A stretch of 28,574 nucleotides of DNA from JAGTVB01 sp964624765. GTDB lineage: Bacteria; Pseudomonadota; Gammaproteobacteria; HK1. Positions 8,029-15,566 of the stretch are shown piece after piece; positions within the stretch are counted from its first letter, which is position 1, and every line of letters begins with the position of its first letter. The position numbers were made by a program, and so were the translations under genes. Where the stretch lies: positions 1-28,574 of the forward strand of contig CAZUZO010000032.1 in assembly GCA_964624765.1 (NCBI GenBank). The letters are read 5' to 3'. The notes below the pieces were generated by a model. That model saw only the letters and a list, made by a program, of their open reading frames with translations. It searched no databases and had not been told where the DNA came from.

Positions 8029-9273
8029 TTGACCACTGCATGGTGCCGCCCAGCCGGCCCGCCTAGGGGAACCGGAACCGCAAAGCGCTGCCCACGAGTA
8101 CTGTTGATCGAACATGAGGCCAGCCTCCGCGGCCACATCGCCCGCCACCTTCAAAATAGAGGGTTCGCGGTCATCGAGGCAGACAACGGGCCGCAGGCGT
8201 TAGAGCTGTTATTCAGCGAAGCGCCGCAGGTGGTGCTCTGCGAGCAGCCTCTTCCATGGGTGGATGGCCCCGATATCCTTGAGCATATCGCTGCCCGGGC
8301 CCCCCACACCCCCCTGGTGGTGATCTCGGCAGTCCTCCGCTTAGAGGATGCCCTCGGGACGTTACGGCGGGGGGCTTGGGATCTTGTCGCCAAACCTATC
8401 CGAGATATGGTAGTGCTGGAAACCGCCGTGCTGCGAGCCCTCAGTCGGGCGAGAGCACTGAGCGAAGTTCCCACGCGTCGCGAACATCTCGAGACGGTCA
8501 ACGAGCAGTTGACCATGGCACTGGACCGACTCGAGGCAGACCAGCAGGCGGGACGGGAAATCCAGTTTCGCCTACTCCCGCGCGACGCCACCCGGTTCGG
8601 CGGCTACGCCTTCAGCCGCCGCCTCTATCCATCAATGGGTCTGAGCGGCGATTTCATCGATTACTTTGCCCTCGATACTCGACACGCGGCCTTTTATATG
8701 GCCGATGTAGCGGGGCACGGAACCGCCTCAGCCCTTATCACCGTCATGCTCAAGACCTTGATGAGTCAATATCGCCAAGCGTATGCCACACAACAAGATG
8801 CAACCATCGTCGATCCGGCAGAAACCTTGCAGCGCCTCGATCATGACTTGCGCCGAGAGGGATTGGATCAATACCTCACCCTGTTCTACGGCGTGATCGA
8901 TCGACAACAGCATCAGATGGCGTTTTGTAATGCCGGCCACTTTCCCTATCCCGTGCTGGCAGAAGGTGAAGATATCAGAGCGCTTGTCACGCCTGGTCAG
9001 CCGGTCGGCCTGTTTGACAATACTCGATTTCATTGCCATCATCTCGCGCTTCCCGAGGAATTCGCTTTGTTGCTGGTTTCCGACGGCATTCTCGAGCTTC
9101 TCCCGCAGCGCTCGCTGCGTGATAAACAGGCCGCATTACAAGCCGAATTCCTGGCGTCGAAATTCAGGATGGAGAGCCTCGTCGACGCATTAGCCCTCTC
9201 GCGGCCGCGAGAACGACCGCTTCCAGATGACATTGCGTTGTTATTAGTCAGAAGAGACGAAAAACATGGCTGA
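8029..9273 (+). CDS. rssB: RssB-like receiver-PP2C phosphatase regulator
   Basis: A receiver-like domain at the N-terminus is followed by a short helical linker and a PP2C/SpoIIE-type Ser/Thr phosphatase domain. Phosphatase motifs are visible as QFRLLPRD, GLSGDFIDYF, YMADVAGHG, CNAGHFP, LVSDGILE and LPDDIALLL. With the downstream STAS gene this matches the RssB-RssC pair of Pseudomonas, where the phosphatase acts on a STAS antagonist. The receiver is degenerate: Glu replaces the phospho-acceptor Asp (VVLCEQPLP, residue 72), and the usual acidic pair is Glu-His (LLIEHEAS). The conserved Lys (AKPI) remains. I prefer the TTG start at 8029, because AGGAG at 8013-8017 is a strong ribosome site and the ~70 extra residues from the upstream GTG at 7816 are low-complexity and unlike a receiver. 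The end overlaps the next gene by 8 nt. Confidence 0.85.
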   Translation: MTTAWCRPAGPPRGTGTAKRCPRVLLIEHEASLRGHIARHLQNRGFAVIEADNGPQALELLFSEAPQVVLCEQPLPWVDGPDILEHIAARAPHTPLVVISAVLRLEDALGTLRRGAWDLVAKPIRDMVVLETAVLRALSRARALSEVPTRREHLETVNEQLTMALDRLEADQQAGREIQFRLLPRDATRFGGYAFSRRLYPSMGLSGDFIDYFALDTRHAAFYMADVAGHGTASALITVMLKTLMSQYRQAYATQQDATIVDPAETLQRLDHDLRREGLDQYLTLFYGVIDRQQHQMAFCNAGHFPYPVLAEGEDIRALVTPGQPVGLFDNTRFHCHHLALPEEFALLLVSDGILELLPQRSLRDKQAALQAEFLASKFRMESLVDALALSRPRERPLPDDIALLLVRRDEKHG

Positions 9274-9787
9274 AGGGCAGATACTGTATGCCCGTCGCAA
9301 AGAGGTTCATTGCCTTCACTTCCTGGGAGAGGTGCGCTATCCGTTGGCGCCAACCCTGGAACGTTGCCTAGATGAGCTACTCGGCGGCGGAGAACCCCTG
9401 TCGTTCGCTATCGATCTGACCGCAGTGAGTACCATCGATAGCACCAACCTCGGCCTCTTGGCACGCTTGGCAAACCGTCTGCGCCAATGTGGTGGGCCGG
9501 CTCTTACCCTTATCTCGGATCAAGAGGATGTTAACGAACTCCTGATCGCTCTTGGCTTTGATGAAGTGTGCCAGATGGTGTCTTCGGACCACGCCTTACC
9601 CGTGGGTGCGGTTGCACTGGCACCGGAGAACCACGATGGAGCCGGGATGGCGCACACCGTCCTCGAAGCTCACCGCACACTGGTCAAGCTAAAGGAAAGT
9701 AACCGCGAGCTATTCGAAGACGTGATCACCCTGCTAGAGCCGGCGATCGATGCGCCAGAAAACCGTGCAGCCAAAACAGCACGCTAG
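9266..9787 (+). CDS. rssC: RssC-like STAS domain anti-sigma factor antagonist
   Basis: A 173-residue protein with an N-terminal STAS domain (about 5-105). The phosphorylatable-serine loop reads TIDSTNLGLL, with Ser59 as the expected site. A ~60-residue C-terminal extension is predicted helical (HTVLEAHRTLVKLKESNREL). In partner-switching systems the unphosphorylated STAS protein binds an anti-sigma kinase and the PP2C protein restores this form. The gene overlaps the upstream phosphatase gene by 8 nt (ATGGCTGA), so the two are translationally coupled. No HPT/HATPase anti-sigma kinase is encoded in the window, so the third partner must be elsewhere. The rssC name is by analogy to Pseudomonas. 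Confidence 0.85.
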   Translation: MAEGQILYARRKEVHCLHFLGEVRYPLAPTLERCLDELLGGGEPLSFAIDLTAVSTIDSTNLGLLARLANRLRQCGGPALTLISDQEDVNELLIALGFDEVCQMVSSDHALPVGAVALAPENHDGAGMAHTVLEAHRTLVKLKESNRELFEDVITLLEPAIDAPENRAAKTAR

Positions 9788-9823
9788 GGTGTGATCTGCC
9801 GACTCCAACCGCCAACCAGCCTT

Positions 9824-10666
9824 TCATACGGGGATGTTGTCGATCAGGCGTGCCCGCCCTAGCCAAGCGGCCGCCAAGATGCGCAGGTCTTGGTCATCGG
9901 GTTGCGGCAGTCCCAAGTCCGAAGCACGACGCACCACCAGATAATCGGGACGAAAGCCTCGTGTCTCGAGTGCCTGGAGGCCCGCAGCTTCGACATCCGG
10001 CAGTGTCTTCGCGCCCCGGTACAGGGTGTCTCGAACCTCGCAGAGGGTCTGATAAAGGTAGGCCGCGGTCCGCCGTTCCTCTGCCGATAGATAGCGATTG
10101 CGGGAGCTCATCGCCAACCCATCGCATTCGCGCACCGTAGGGACCCCGCGAACCTCGATGGGTACCCGCAGATCGCGCACCATGCGTCGAATCAATACGA
10201 GCTGCTGGTAATCCTTCTCGCCGAATAGCGCCACGTCGGGTGCTACGACGTTGAACAGGATACCGACCACGGTCGCCACGCCGCGAAAGAACGTTGGCCG
10301 AAACGCGCCGCAGAGTATATCGCCAAGCTCAGGCACCTCGATGCGAGTGCACCGCGCGGGGCCGTCAGGATAAATTTCCTCGGGGTCGGGAACGAACAGC
10401 AAATCAGCACCGTTTTGTTGTAGCTTGGCACGATCCTCCTCGAGGGTGCGCGGATAAGTAAGAAAGTCTTCCCCCTCCCCGAACTGGAAGGGATTGACGA
10501 AGATGCTCACCACCGTGTAATCGGCGCTCGCTTTGGCGTCAGCCATCAATGCCAAATGACCGGCGTGCAAGTTGCCCATGGTCGGCACAAAGGCGATTCG
10601 CTGTCCAACACGGCGCGCCTGGGCCACGGCGTCTCGCACCGCGTCGATACGCTCGGCAATGTTCAT
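9824..10666 (-). CDS. panC: Pantothenate synthetase
   Basis: A 280-residue cytoplasmic enzyme that condenses D-pantoate with beta-alanine using ATP, the last step of vitamin B5 synthesis. Seen are the nucleotidyltransferase signature PTMGNLHAGHLALM (HxGH at the expected place), NPFQFGEGEDF, FGEKDYQQLVLIRRMV and SSRNRYLSAEER, which corresponds to the KMSKS-like loop. Length matches E. coli PanC (283). The ATG overlaps the panB stop by one base (TAATG), so translation is coupled. It converges on the STAS gene with 36 nt between stops and no clear terminator. Confidence 0.97.
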   Translation of the reverse strand: MNIAERIDAVRDAVAQARRVGQRIAFVPTMGNLHAGHLALMADAKASADYTVVSIFVNPFQFGEGEDFLTYPRTLEEDRAKLQQNGADLLFVPDPEEIYPDGPARCTRIEVPELGDILCGAFRPTFFRGVATVVGILFNVVAPDVALFGEKDYQQLVLIRRMVRDLRVPIEVRGVPTVRECDGLAMSSRNRYLSAEERRTAAYLYQTLCEVRDTLYRGAKTLPDVEAAGLQALETRGFRPDYLVVRRASDLGLPQPDDQDLRILAAAWLGRARLIDNIPV

Positions 10667-11487
10667 TACTCGAAGCAGTGCTCCATAGCGGGGAAACGAC
10701 CCTCCCGCACGGCGTCAACGTACGCCTCCAGGGCACCTTGTATGGTGCCCGTCTCCAGCAGGAAATCCTTGGAAAACCGCGGACGCTTTCCTGGTGTCAC
10801 GCCGATCAGATCGTGCAGCACCAAAATCTGGCCGTCACAATGGGGTCCAGCCCCGATGCCGATGACCGGGATCGACAGAGCCTGGGTGATGGTGCGCGCT
10901 AGGCCAAACGGTACACATTCGAGCACCAACATCTCGGCACCGGCGGCCTCCAACGTGCGAGCGTCTTCCAGCATGATTCGCGCCTGGCCTTCCTGCCGGC
11001 CTTGCACGCGATAGCCACCCAGCTTGTGGATGGATTGCGGTTGCAACCCGATATGCGCACACACCGGGATACCTCGGGAAGACAGCTGACGCACGGTTTC
11101 AGACTGCTCACCGCCGCCTTCGAGCTTGACCATGTGGGCCAATCCTTCGCGCATGAGACGAGCGGCATTGTCGAGCGCCTGCGCGGGTGTGGCAAAGCTC
11201 ATGAACGGCATGTCCACCATGAGCAACGCGCGCCGGCACCCTCGCGCCACCAGTTGACAATGATAGACCATGTGGTCCATGGTAACCGGCACCGTTGTCT
11301 GATGACCTTGAATTACCATACCCAGGGAGTCACCCACCAAAATAACGTCGACGCCAGCCCGATCCACGGCATTCGCAAAACTCGCGTCGTAGGCAGTCAG
11401 GCAGGCAAATTTCTGATCCCGCTGTTTCCACTTGCGCAACCTGGCGGCTGTCACCGGGTTAGGTATTTCGGATGTTTGCGTACTCAC
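10666..11487 (-). CDS. panB: 3-methyl-2-oxobutanoate hydroxymethyltransferase
   Basis: PanB makes ketopantoate from alpha-ketoisovalerate and methylene-tetrahydrofolate. Family motifs are CLTAYDASFA, the metal-binding VGDSLGM, VDMPFMSF, VKLEGG, ARTLEAAGAEMLVLEC and GIGAGPHCDGQILV. The GTG at 11485-11487 gives 273 residues, near the usual ~265. A TTG at 11538 would add 17 residues (MLWIPKYREQ...) and has AGGGT a few bases upstream, so the start is uncertain. It sits upstream of panC and downstream of folK. A small palindromic repeat lies between folK and panB but no gene intervenes, so one transcript from pcnB to panC is plausible. Confidence 0.96.
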   Translation of the reverse strand: MSTQTSEIPNPVTAARLRKWKQRDQKFACLTAYDASFANAVDRAGVDVILVGDSLGMVIQGHQTTVPVTMDHMVYHCQLVARGCRRALLMVDMPFMSFATPAQALDNAARLMREGLAHMVKLEGGGEQSETVRQLSSRGIPVCAHIGLQPQSIHKLGGYRVQGRQEGQARIMLEDARTLEAAGAEMLVLECVPFGLARTITQALSIPVIGIGAGPHCDGQILVLHDLIGVTPGKRPRFSKDFLLETGTIQGALEAYVDAVREGRFPAMEHCFE

Positions 11488-11598
11488 CTCATGCGGCCAC
11501 GATGTAGTCTGTTCACGGTATTTAGGGATCCACAACAAAAGTCTACCCTGAGGGATCGGCTAAGCAAACCCCTGGGCGAGTTTCGTCGACAGGCCTAA

Positions 11599-11680
11599 GA
11601 AGCTGTTTTAAACCGTCATGGCCAAGGGATTTGGCCACCCCGGACAATGAAAATCGGGATTTTCACGGTAAAACAACTTC
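11599..11680 (+). repeat. 82-nt miniature inverted-repeat element (family B mini-form)
   Basis: The termini GAAGCTGTTTTAAACCG and CGGTAAAACAACTTC form an inverted repeat. TAA direct repeats (11596-11598 and 11681-11683) flank it in CTAAG context. Between the termini lie two hairpins: TGGCCA-AGGGATT-TGGCCA and TGAAAATC-GG-GATTTTCA. It separates folK from panB, and the folK TAG stop straddles its last base and the flanking TAA. Confidence 0.8.
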
Positions 11681-12207
11681 TAAGCGTCGATGATCTCAAG
11701 CCCTTCTGGCGTAACCTTAGAAAGCAACTCGACCACAGCGCCCCGGCCGGGTATCACCAAGCACGGAGCAATTTCGTGAAGAGGATACAGCACGAAGGAG
11801 CGCCGGTGCAGGCCGGGGTGAGGAAGCGTTAAGTTCGCGGTCTGTAGACACGCCTCACCGTAAAGCAACAGATCGAGATCCAGGGTTCGAGGTCCCCAAC
11901 GCACGGTGTCACGCTGCCGACCCTGCTGTCGTTCCATCTTTTGCAGACAGTCAAGCAAAGCCTGGGGCGAAAGCCGAGTTTCGAGAGCGGCCACGGAATT
12001 AACGAAATCCGGCTGAGGAACCGCACCGAGGGGACAGCTGCGATAGAGCGCCGAGTGTTCAAGCACCCGCGTCTCGGGTAATTGATCCAACGCTGCGAGA
12101 GCGGTTTTCACCTGTCGAACCGGATCCTGGAGATTACTGCCAAGACCGACATAGGCCCGGATCGGTCGCTCCTGTGGGTGGCAGCCAGGCTGGTTACTGA
12201 GCTTCAC
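11680..12207 (-). CDS. folK: 2-amino-4-hydroxy-6-hydroxymethyldihydropteridine pyrophosphokinase
   Basis: A 175-residue HPPK, which transfers pyrophosphate from ATP to the pterin precursor in folate synthesis. Seen are AYVGLGSNL at the N-terminus, DFVNSVAALET, RWGPRTLDLDLLLYG (metal-binding DxD) and TLPHPGLHRRSFVLYPLHEIAP. The GTG at 12205-12207 is chosen because it overlaps the pcnB stop by 14 nt, as in the E. coli pcnB-folK pair, and gives family length. Longer in-frame extension to 12333 would lie inside pcnB and is unlikely. The stop codon lies in the CTAAG target of the adjoining miniature repeat. Confidence 0.95.
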   Translation of the reverse strand: MKLSNQPGCHPQERPIRAYVGLGSNLQDPVRQVKTALAALDQLPETRVLEHSALYRSCPLGAVPQPDFVNSVAALETRLSPQALLDCLQKMERQQGRQRDTVRWGPRTLDLDLLLYGEACLQTANLTLPHPGLHRRSFVLYPLHEIAPCLVIPGRGAVVELLSKVTPEGLEIIDA

Positions 12208-13504
12208 GCCTTCGAGATGAGCGTCGTGAGCGCCGCTGGGGGCGCACCAGTCTATCCAACACCTGCTGGCGTCGCGTGGCATCCTCGGCGGCTTGCAGGT
12301 CGGTCCACCCTTGTGCCTGGTCGCCCACCTCATCCCCCGTCTGGGCTCGCAACAGTAAAAAGTCGTAAGCAGCCCGGAAGCGCGGGTGCGCGAGAAGATC
12401 CAGGGCTTGCTTCCTCTTAACGTCGACCAAACGCGGCTGCAGACCCCAGATCTCTCGGATCATATTGGTGATGCGTCGTGGCAACGCTGTGCGGCTCACT
12501 TGCTGGGAGAGCACCAGGTTCGCGGCCTTCTGGGTCGCCAGCGCCTCGTTCAAACCCTCTTGCTGCAATTCCTCTGCGTGCTGGCGTAACGGCAACCACA
12601 GTAGCGCGGCAAAGAGAAAAGCCGGCGTCACCGGTTTGCCTTCGGCAATCCGCGTATCGGTACCTTGTAATGCGTTGACCACCAGCATCCGACCGCTCAA
12701 GCCTTGCTCCCGGTCGAGACTCCATTGAACCGGCGGAAACAGCCGCGAGAATACATCGTGGTGCTGAAGCAACTCGAAGGCACGGGCAGCACAACCACTG
12801 TGAAACAGCTTTAACATCTCCTCGTAAAGACGGGCGGGAGGAACCTCATCGAGCAGATGCGCCAATGGCGACATCATGGCCTCGGTTGCCGGGTGGATGC
12901 GAAACCCGAGGGTCGCGGCAAACCGAACCGCCCGCACGATTCGCACCGGGTCCTCTCGAAAACGCACTTCCGGATCACCCACCAAGCGCAGCGTTCCCGT
13001 GCGCAGATCGGCCATGCCGCCGGTAAAGTCCGCAACCGAGAAATCGCGAATATTATAGTAAAGGGAGTTGATCGAGAAATCCCGACGCCAGGCATCCTCC
13101 TCTAGGGTACCGTAGACATTATCGCGCAGGATGCGGCCATTCACCTCGATACGCTCACCCTCGCCACCCATATCTACGCGCGCGCGGAAGGTGGCCACCT
13201 CGATCACTTCGCGCCCAAAACGCACGTGGGCCAATCGAAATCTGCGGCCAATGAGGCGGCAGTTACGGAACAGCCCTCTGACCTGCTCTGGCCGGGCGTC
13301 GGTGACGATATCGAAATCCTTGGGCTCGCGCCCGAGCAGCAAATCGCGTACACCTCCACCCACCAAGTAGCCTTCGAAGCCGGCATGCTTTAGCCGATAC
13401 AAGACTTTCAGCGCGCCTTCACTGATATCGGCGCGCGAGATGTTGTGGGAGGGTCTGGGAATGGTCGTAGGAAAAGTCGCGGTAGGTGAATCCTTTGCTG
13501 CCAC
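12194..13504 (-). CDS. pcnB: Poly(A) polymerase I
   Basis: PcnB adds 3' poly(A) tails that promote RNA decay. The nucleotidyltransferase head shows GGGVRDLLLG and PKDFDIVTDA, with the DxD catalytic pair; NCRLIGRRFRLAHV and RRDFSINSLYYNI follow. The start region (PRPSHNISRADISEGALKVLYRL) closely resembles E. coli PcnB, which separates it from tRNA CCA-transferase. The C-terminal tail is strongly basic (RPQRRSRRSSRRREAQ), as in PcnB. The predicted start is GTG at 13504 with no strong ribosome site; a slightly later start cannot be excluded. It is first of the pcnB-folK-panB-panC block and diverges from the tRNA-Glu gene. Confidence 0.95.
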   Translation of the reverse strand: MAAKDSPTATFPTTIPRPSHNISRADISEGALKVLYRLKHAGFEGYLVGGGVRDLLLGREPKDFDIVTDARPEQVRGLFRNCRLIGRRFRLAHVRFGREVIEVATFRARVDMGGEGERIEVNGRILRDNVYGTLEEDAWRRDFSINSLYYNIRDFSVADFTGGMADLRTGTLRLVGDPEVRFREDPVRIVRAVRFAATLGFRIHPATEAMMSPLAHLLDEVPPARLYEEMLKLFHSGCAARAFELLQHHDVFSRLFPPVQWSLDREQGLSGRMLVVNALQGTDTRIAEGKPVTPAFLFAALLWLPLRQHAEELQQEGLNEALATQKAANLVLSQQVSRTALPRRITNMIREIWGLQPRLVDVKRKQALDLLAHPRFRAAYDFLLLRAQTGDEVGDQAQGWTDLQAAEDATRRQQVLDRLVRPQRRSRRSSRRREAQ

Positions 13505-13516
13505 CGGTTAGAAAAC

Positions 13517-13544
13517 TTGAGTCGACTATTCGGGCAGGTATAAT
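13517..13544 (+). promoter_or_regulatory. Sigma70-type promoter of tRNA-Glu
   Basis: A perfect -10 box TATAAT (13539-13544) lies 16 nt after TTGAGT (13517-13522). Transcription would begin near 13551, about 19 nt before the tRNA. It lies in the short gap between the divergent pcnB start and the tRNA. Confidence 0.7.
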
Positions 13545-13569
13545 ACCACCGTCTAGCCTTTGCTACATC

Positions 13570-13645
13570 GCTCCCTTCGTCTAGTGGCCTAGGATACCGC
13601 CCTCTCACGGCGTAGACAGGGGTTCGAGTCCCCTAGGGAGCGCCA
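13570..13645 (+). tRNA. tRNA-Glu (anticodon CTC)
   Basis: A 76-nt tRNA gene with encoded CCA. The acceptor stem pairs GCTCCCT with AGGGAGC. The anticodon loop CTCTCAC gives anticodon CTC, reading GAG. The T arm contains GGTTCGAGTCC. Overall it closely resembles E. coli tRNA-Glu. The anticodon stem CCGCC/GGCGT leaves its outermost pair (27-43) mismatched. Confidence 0.96.
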
Positions 13646-13670
13646 AAGATTAGCGGCTCACAACCTCTGA

Positions 13671-13811
13671 GAGGTTGTGAAAAAACCGTCGCGAACAGCC
13701 CGAAAGCAAGGCGGACGGGGCGCAGCGACGAGACATATCAGATAGATAGGCGAGGAGTGAGCACCGCCCAACGCCGCTATCGGCGAGCGCCGCAGGTTTT
13801 TTCACAAGCTC
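13671..13811 (+). repeat. Complete family A repeat, 141 nt
   Basis: Inverted termini GAGGTTGTGAAAAAACC and GGTTTTTTCACAAGCTC are flanked by direct TGA repeats (13668-13670, 13812-13814) in CTGAG context. The interior is nearly the same as that of the copy at 21935-22075, which is also exactly 141 nt. The left flank TCACAACCTC (13658-13667) looks like the end of another A copy, giving a perfect palindrome around the left junction. No protein is encoded. Confidence 0.9.
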
Positions 13812-13844
13812 TGAGTCAAAGTAGATTTAGCCACCCATGCCCTC

Positions 13845-15404
13845 CTAACCGTTCACGACGAGACACACCCCGCTGCGTCGAGGATCGCCTGCCCCCCTCA
13901 ATCCGCCATGGCCGGCCAGCACGGTGTGCACGCCACCGAAAAACAAGTTGCGCTGCGACCAAATCTGATGCTTGGGAAACCGCTCTAGCACGGGAGCAAT
14001 ACGGGTCAGGTCGAATCCGCCCTCCACGCTCAGCAATCCTGCCTCGTAGTGAATCCGCGGTGCATGGACAGCTTCGGTCACTTCCATACGAAAATCCACC
14101 AGGTTGGAAAGCACCTGCAAGATAGCCGACCGAATACGATTAGAACCGCCCGAGCCGGTGGCGATGGTATCGCCGTTGCTATAGAGCACGATGCAAGGGG
14201 CCATCATGGAGGATAGCCGCTGGTCCGATCGCCAAAGATGAAATCCCCTTGGGTTCAAGTCCTGCTCACCCAGCATGTTGTTGAGCATGATTCCGGTGCC
14301 GGGCACGACATAGCCGGATCCTTCCCCGTTGGAAAGACTCAAGCTCGCGATGTTACCTCCGCCGTCTATGATGCTAATGTGCGTGGTCCCGCGACGGCTC
14401 TGGATACGCCTCGCCAACTCGGCCCGATAGCGCGCCAAGCGTTCCGGCGCGAGGAGCTTCTCGGCGTCGGGCCAATCCACGGAATCATCTGCCTGGACCT
14501 CTAAACGAGCTTCACCGCTCAATTCCAGCACCCGTGCCAGCAAAGCGACCTGCTCGGCAGAACCGAAAGCAAACGATGGCAACTGAAATTCTTGCAGGAG
14601 CTTTAGCCCGAAACCGATCAGCGTACCTCCCACCGACGGGGAAGGATTGCTAAACAGCGTGCTCTCTCTATAGCTCATCGCCAGCGGCCGGCGCTTTTGC
14701 ACTCGGTAACTCGCCAGATCCTCCAGAGTCAGATGCCCACCGCTTTGCATGTCACGGGCAAGTTGATGGGCAATCTCGCCGCGATAAAACAAATCGTCGC
14801 CCTCGATAGCCAGCGTCTCTAACACGTCGGCCAGATCAGGCTGACGCAAGCGCTCTCCCTCTGAGATCAGCACGCCCGGCGTAGCCGCGCGCGTATAGAT
14901 CGCTCGAGCCTCTGGCGTGTCCCGGTAGATGGCGCCGACTACACCGTAGATGTAGGCCTGCAGAGGGTTGACGATCACCCCATCGAGTGCGCACTGAATA
15001 GCTGGCAGAACAAGTTGGCGAAGCGGTATAGAAGCCAGCTCGCGGTGCACCTCAAACAACCCCCGCACCACGCCTGGAACAGCGATAGCCCCCCGTCCAA
15101 TATGAAATTCTTGCTGAGCCGTGCCGAAATCGGCAAGGATGGGACGAAAATCAAGCTCTGTCTGGGCACGCAGATGGCGGGGGGTCTGAACGAAAAAATC
15201 ATAGAGCCGAGGCACTTCGCCGACAGGTCGAGCCAACAGAAAGCCACCTCCGCCGAGAGAGGCGAGTACAGGTTCGGCGACGCAGGCGGTAGCCAGCGCC
15301 GCGAGCACAGCGTCGAAGGCGTTACCACCTTCGAGCAAAACACTTTCGGCCGCTTGCGCGGTCAGCTCATGCCCTGCTGCAACCACGCCAGCGGTCTTAC
15401 CCAT
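13845..15404 (-). CDS. ggt: Gamma-glutamyltransferase (glutathione hydrolase-like)
   Basis: A 519-residue Ntn-hydrolase proenzyme of the GGT family, which cleaves gamma-glutamyl bonds such as that of glutathione. Seen are GGNAFDAVLA (26-35), the autoprocessing site RRGTTHISIID with Thr340 as the expected nucleophile, SLSNGEGSGYV, NNMLGEQDLNP, LSSMMAPCIV (the substrate-binding Ser-Ser) and ATGSGGSNRI. Length is slightly under the usual 560-580, and no signal peptide is visible from ATG 15404, whereas E. coli GGT is periplasmic. A cytoplasmic role is therefore inferred. It lies downstream of imuB, about 160 nt away across a repeat, in the same direction. The C-terminus (RRSGVCLVVNG) is typical. 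Substrate within the family is uncertain. Confidence 0.9.
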   Translation of the reverse strand: MGKTAGVVAAGHELTAQAAESVLLEGGNAFDAVLAALATACVAEPVLASLGGGGFLLARPVGEVPRLYDFFVQTPRHLRAQTELDFRPILADFGTAQQEFHIGRGAIAVPGVVRGLFEVHRELASIPLRQLVLPAIQCALDGVIVNPLQAYIYGVVGAIYRDTPEARAIYTRAATPGVLISEGERLRQPDLADVLETLAIEGDDLFYRGEIAHQLARDMQSGGHLTLEDLASYRVQKRRPLAMSYRESTLFSNPSPSVGGTLIGFGLKLLQEFQLPSFAFGSAEQVALLARVLELSGEARLEVQADDSVDWPDAEKLLAPERLARYRAELARRIQSRRGTTHISIIDGGGNIASLSLSNGEGSGYVVPGTGIMLNNMLGEQDLNPRGFHLWRSDQRLSSMMAPCIVLYSNGDTIATGSGGSNRIRSAILQVLSNLVDFRMEVTEAVHAPRIHYEAGLLSVEGGFDLTRIAPVLERFPKHQIWSQRNLFFGGVHTVLAGHGGLRGAGDPRRSGVCLVVNG

Positions 15405-15448
15405 GACGCCACCAGAATTCAGCGAACATTGGGAGGGTGAGGGCCCAC

Positions 15449-15566
15449 TGGGGCAGCTTTGAAGAATGGGGCACGAGGTCAGCAGCGCTTAGGGAGGCTT
15501 GGAAAATCCCGCCCCTCCGCTGCGCGCCTTGCGATTCCGGCGCTCGCGACATTTTTAAACCGCTTC
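15449..15566 (+). repeat. Degenerate family B repeat abutting the imuB stop
   Basis: The right end (GGCGCTCGCGACATTTTTAA, then ACCGCTTC) matches the B right terminus and is followed by TTA in CTTAG. The left terminus (about 15449-15470) is diverged. Inside is a long imperfect hairpin with arms GCAGCG/CGCTGC and GGGAGG/CCTCC. The TTA at 15567-15569 is the imuB stop codon read on the other strand. Confidence 0.7.

Noticed and set aside
13657..13690. Rho-independent terminator after tRNA-Glu
   Set aside because: The stem is followed by an A-run on the plus strand; on the minus strand the T-run precedes the stem, so it lacks terminator geometry.
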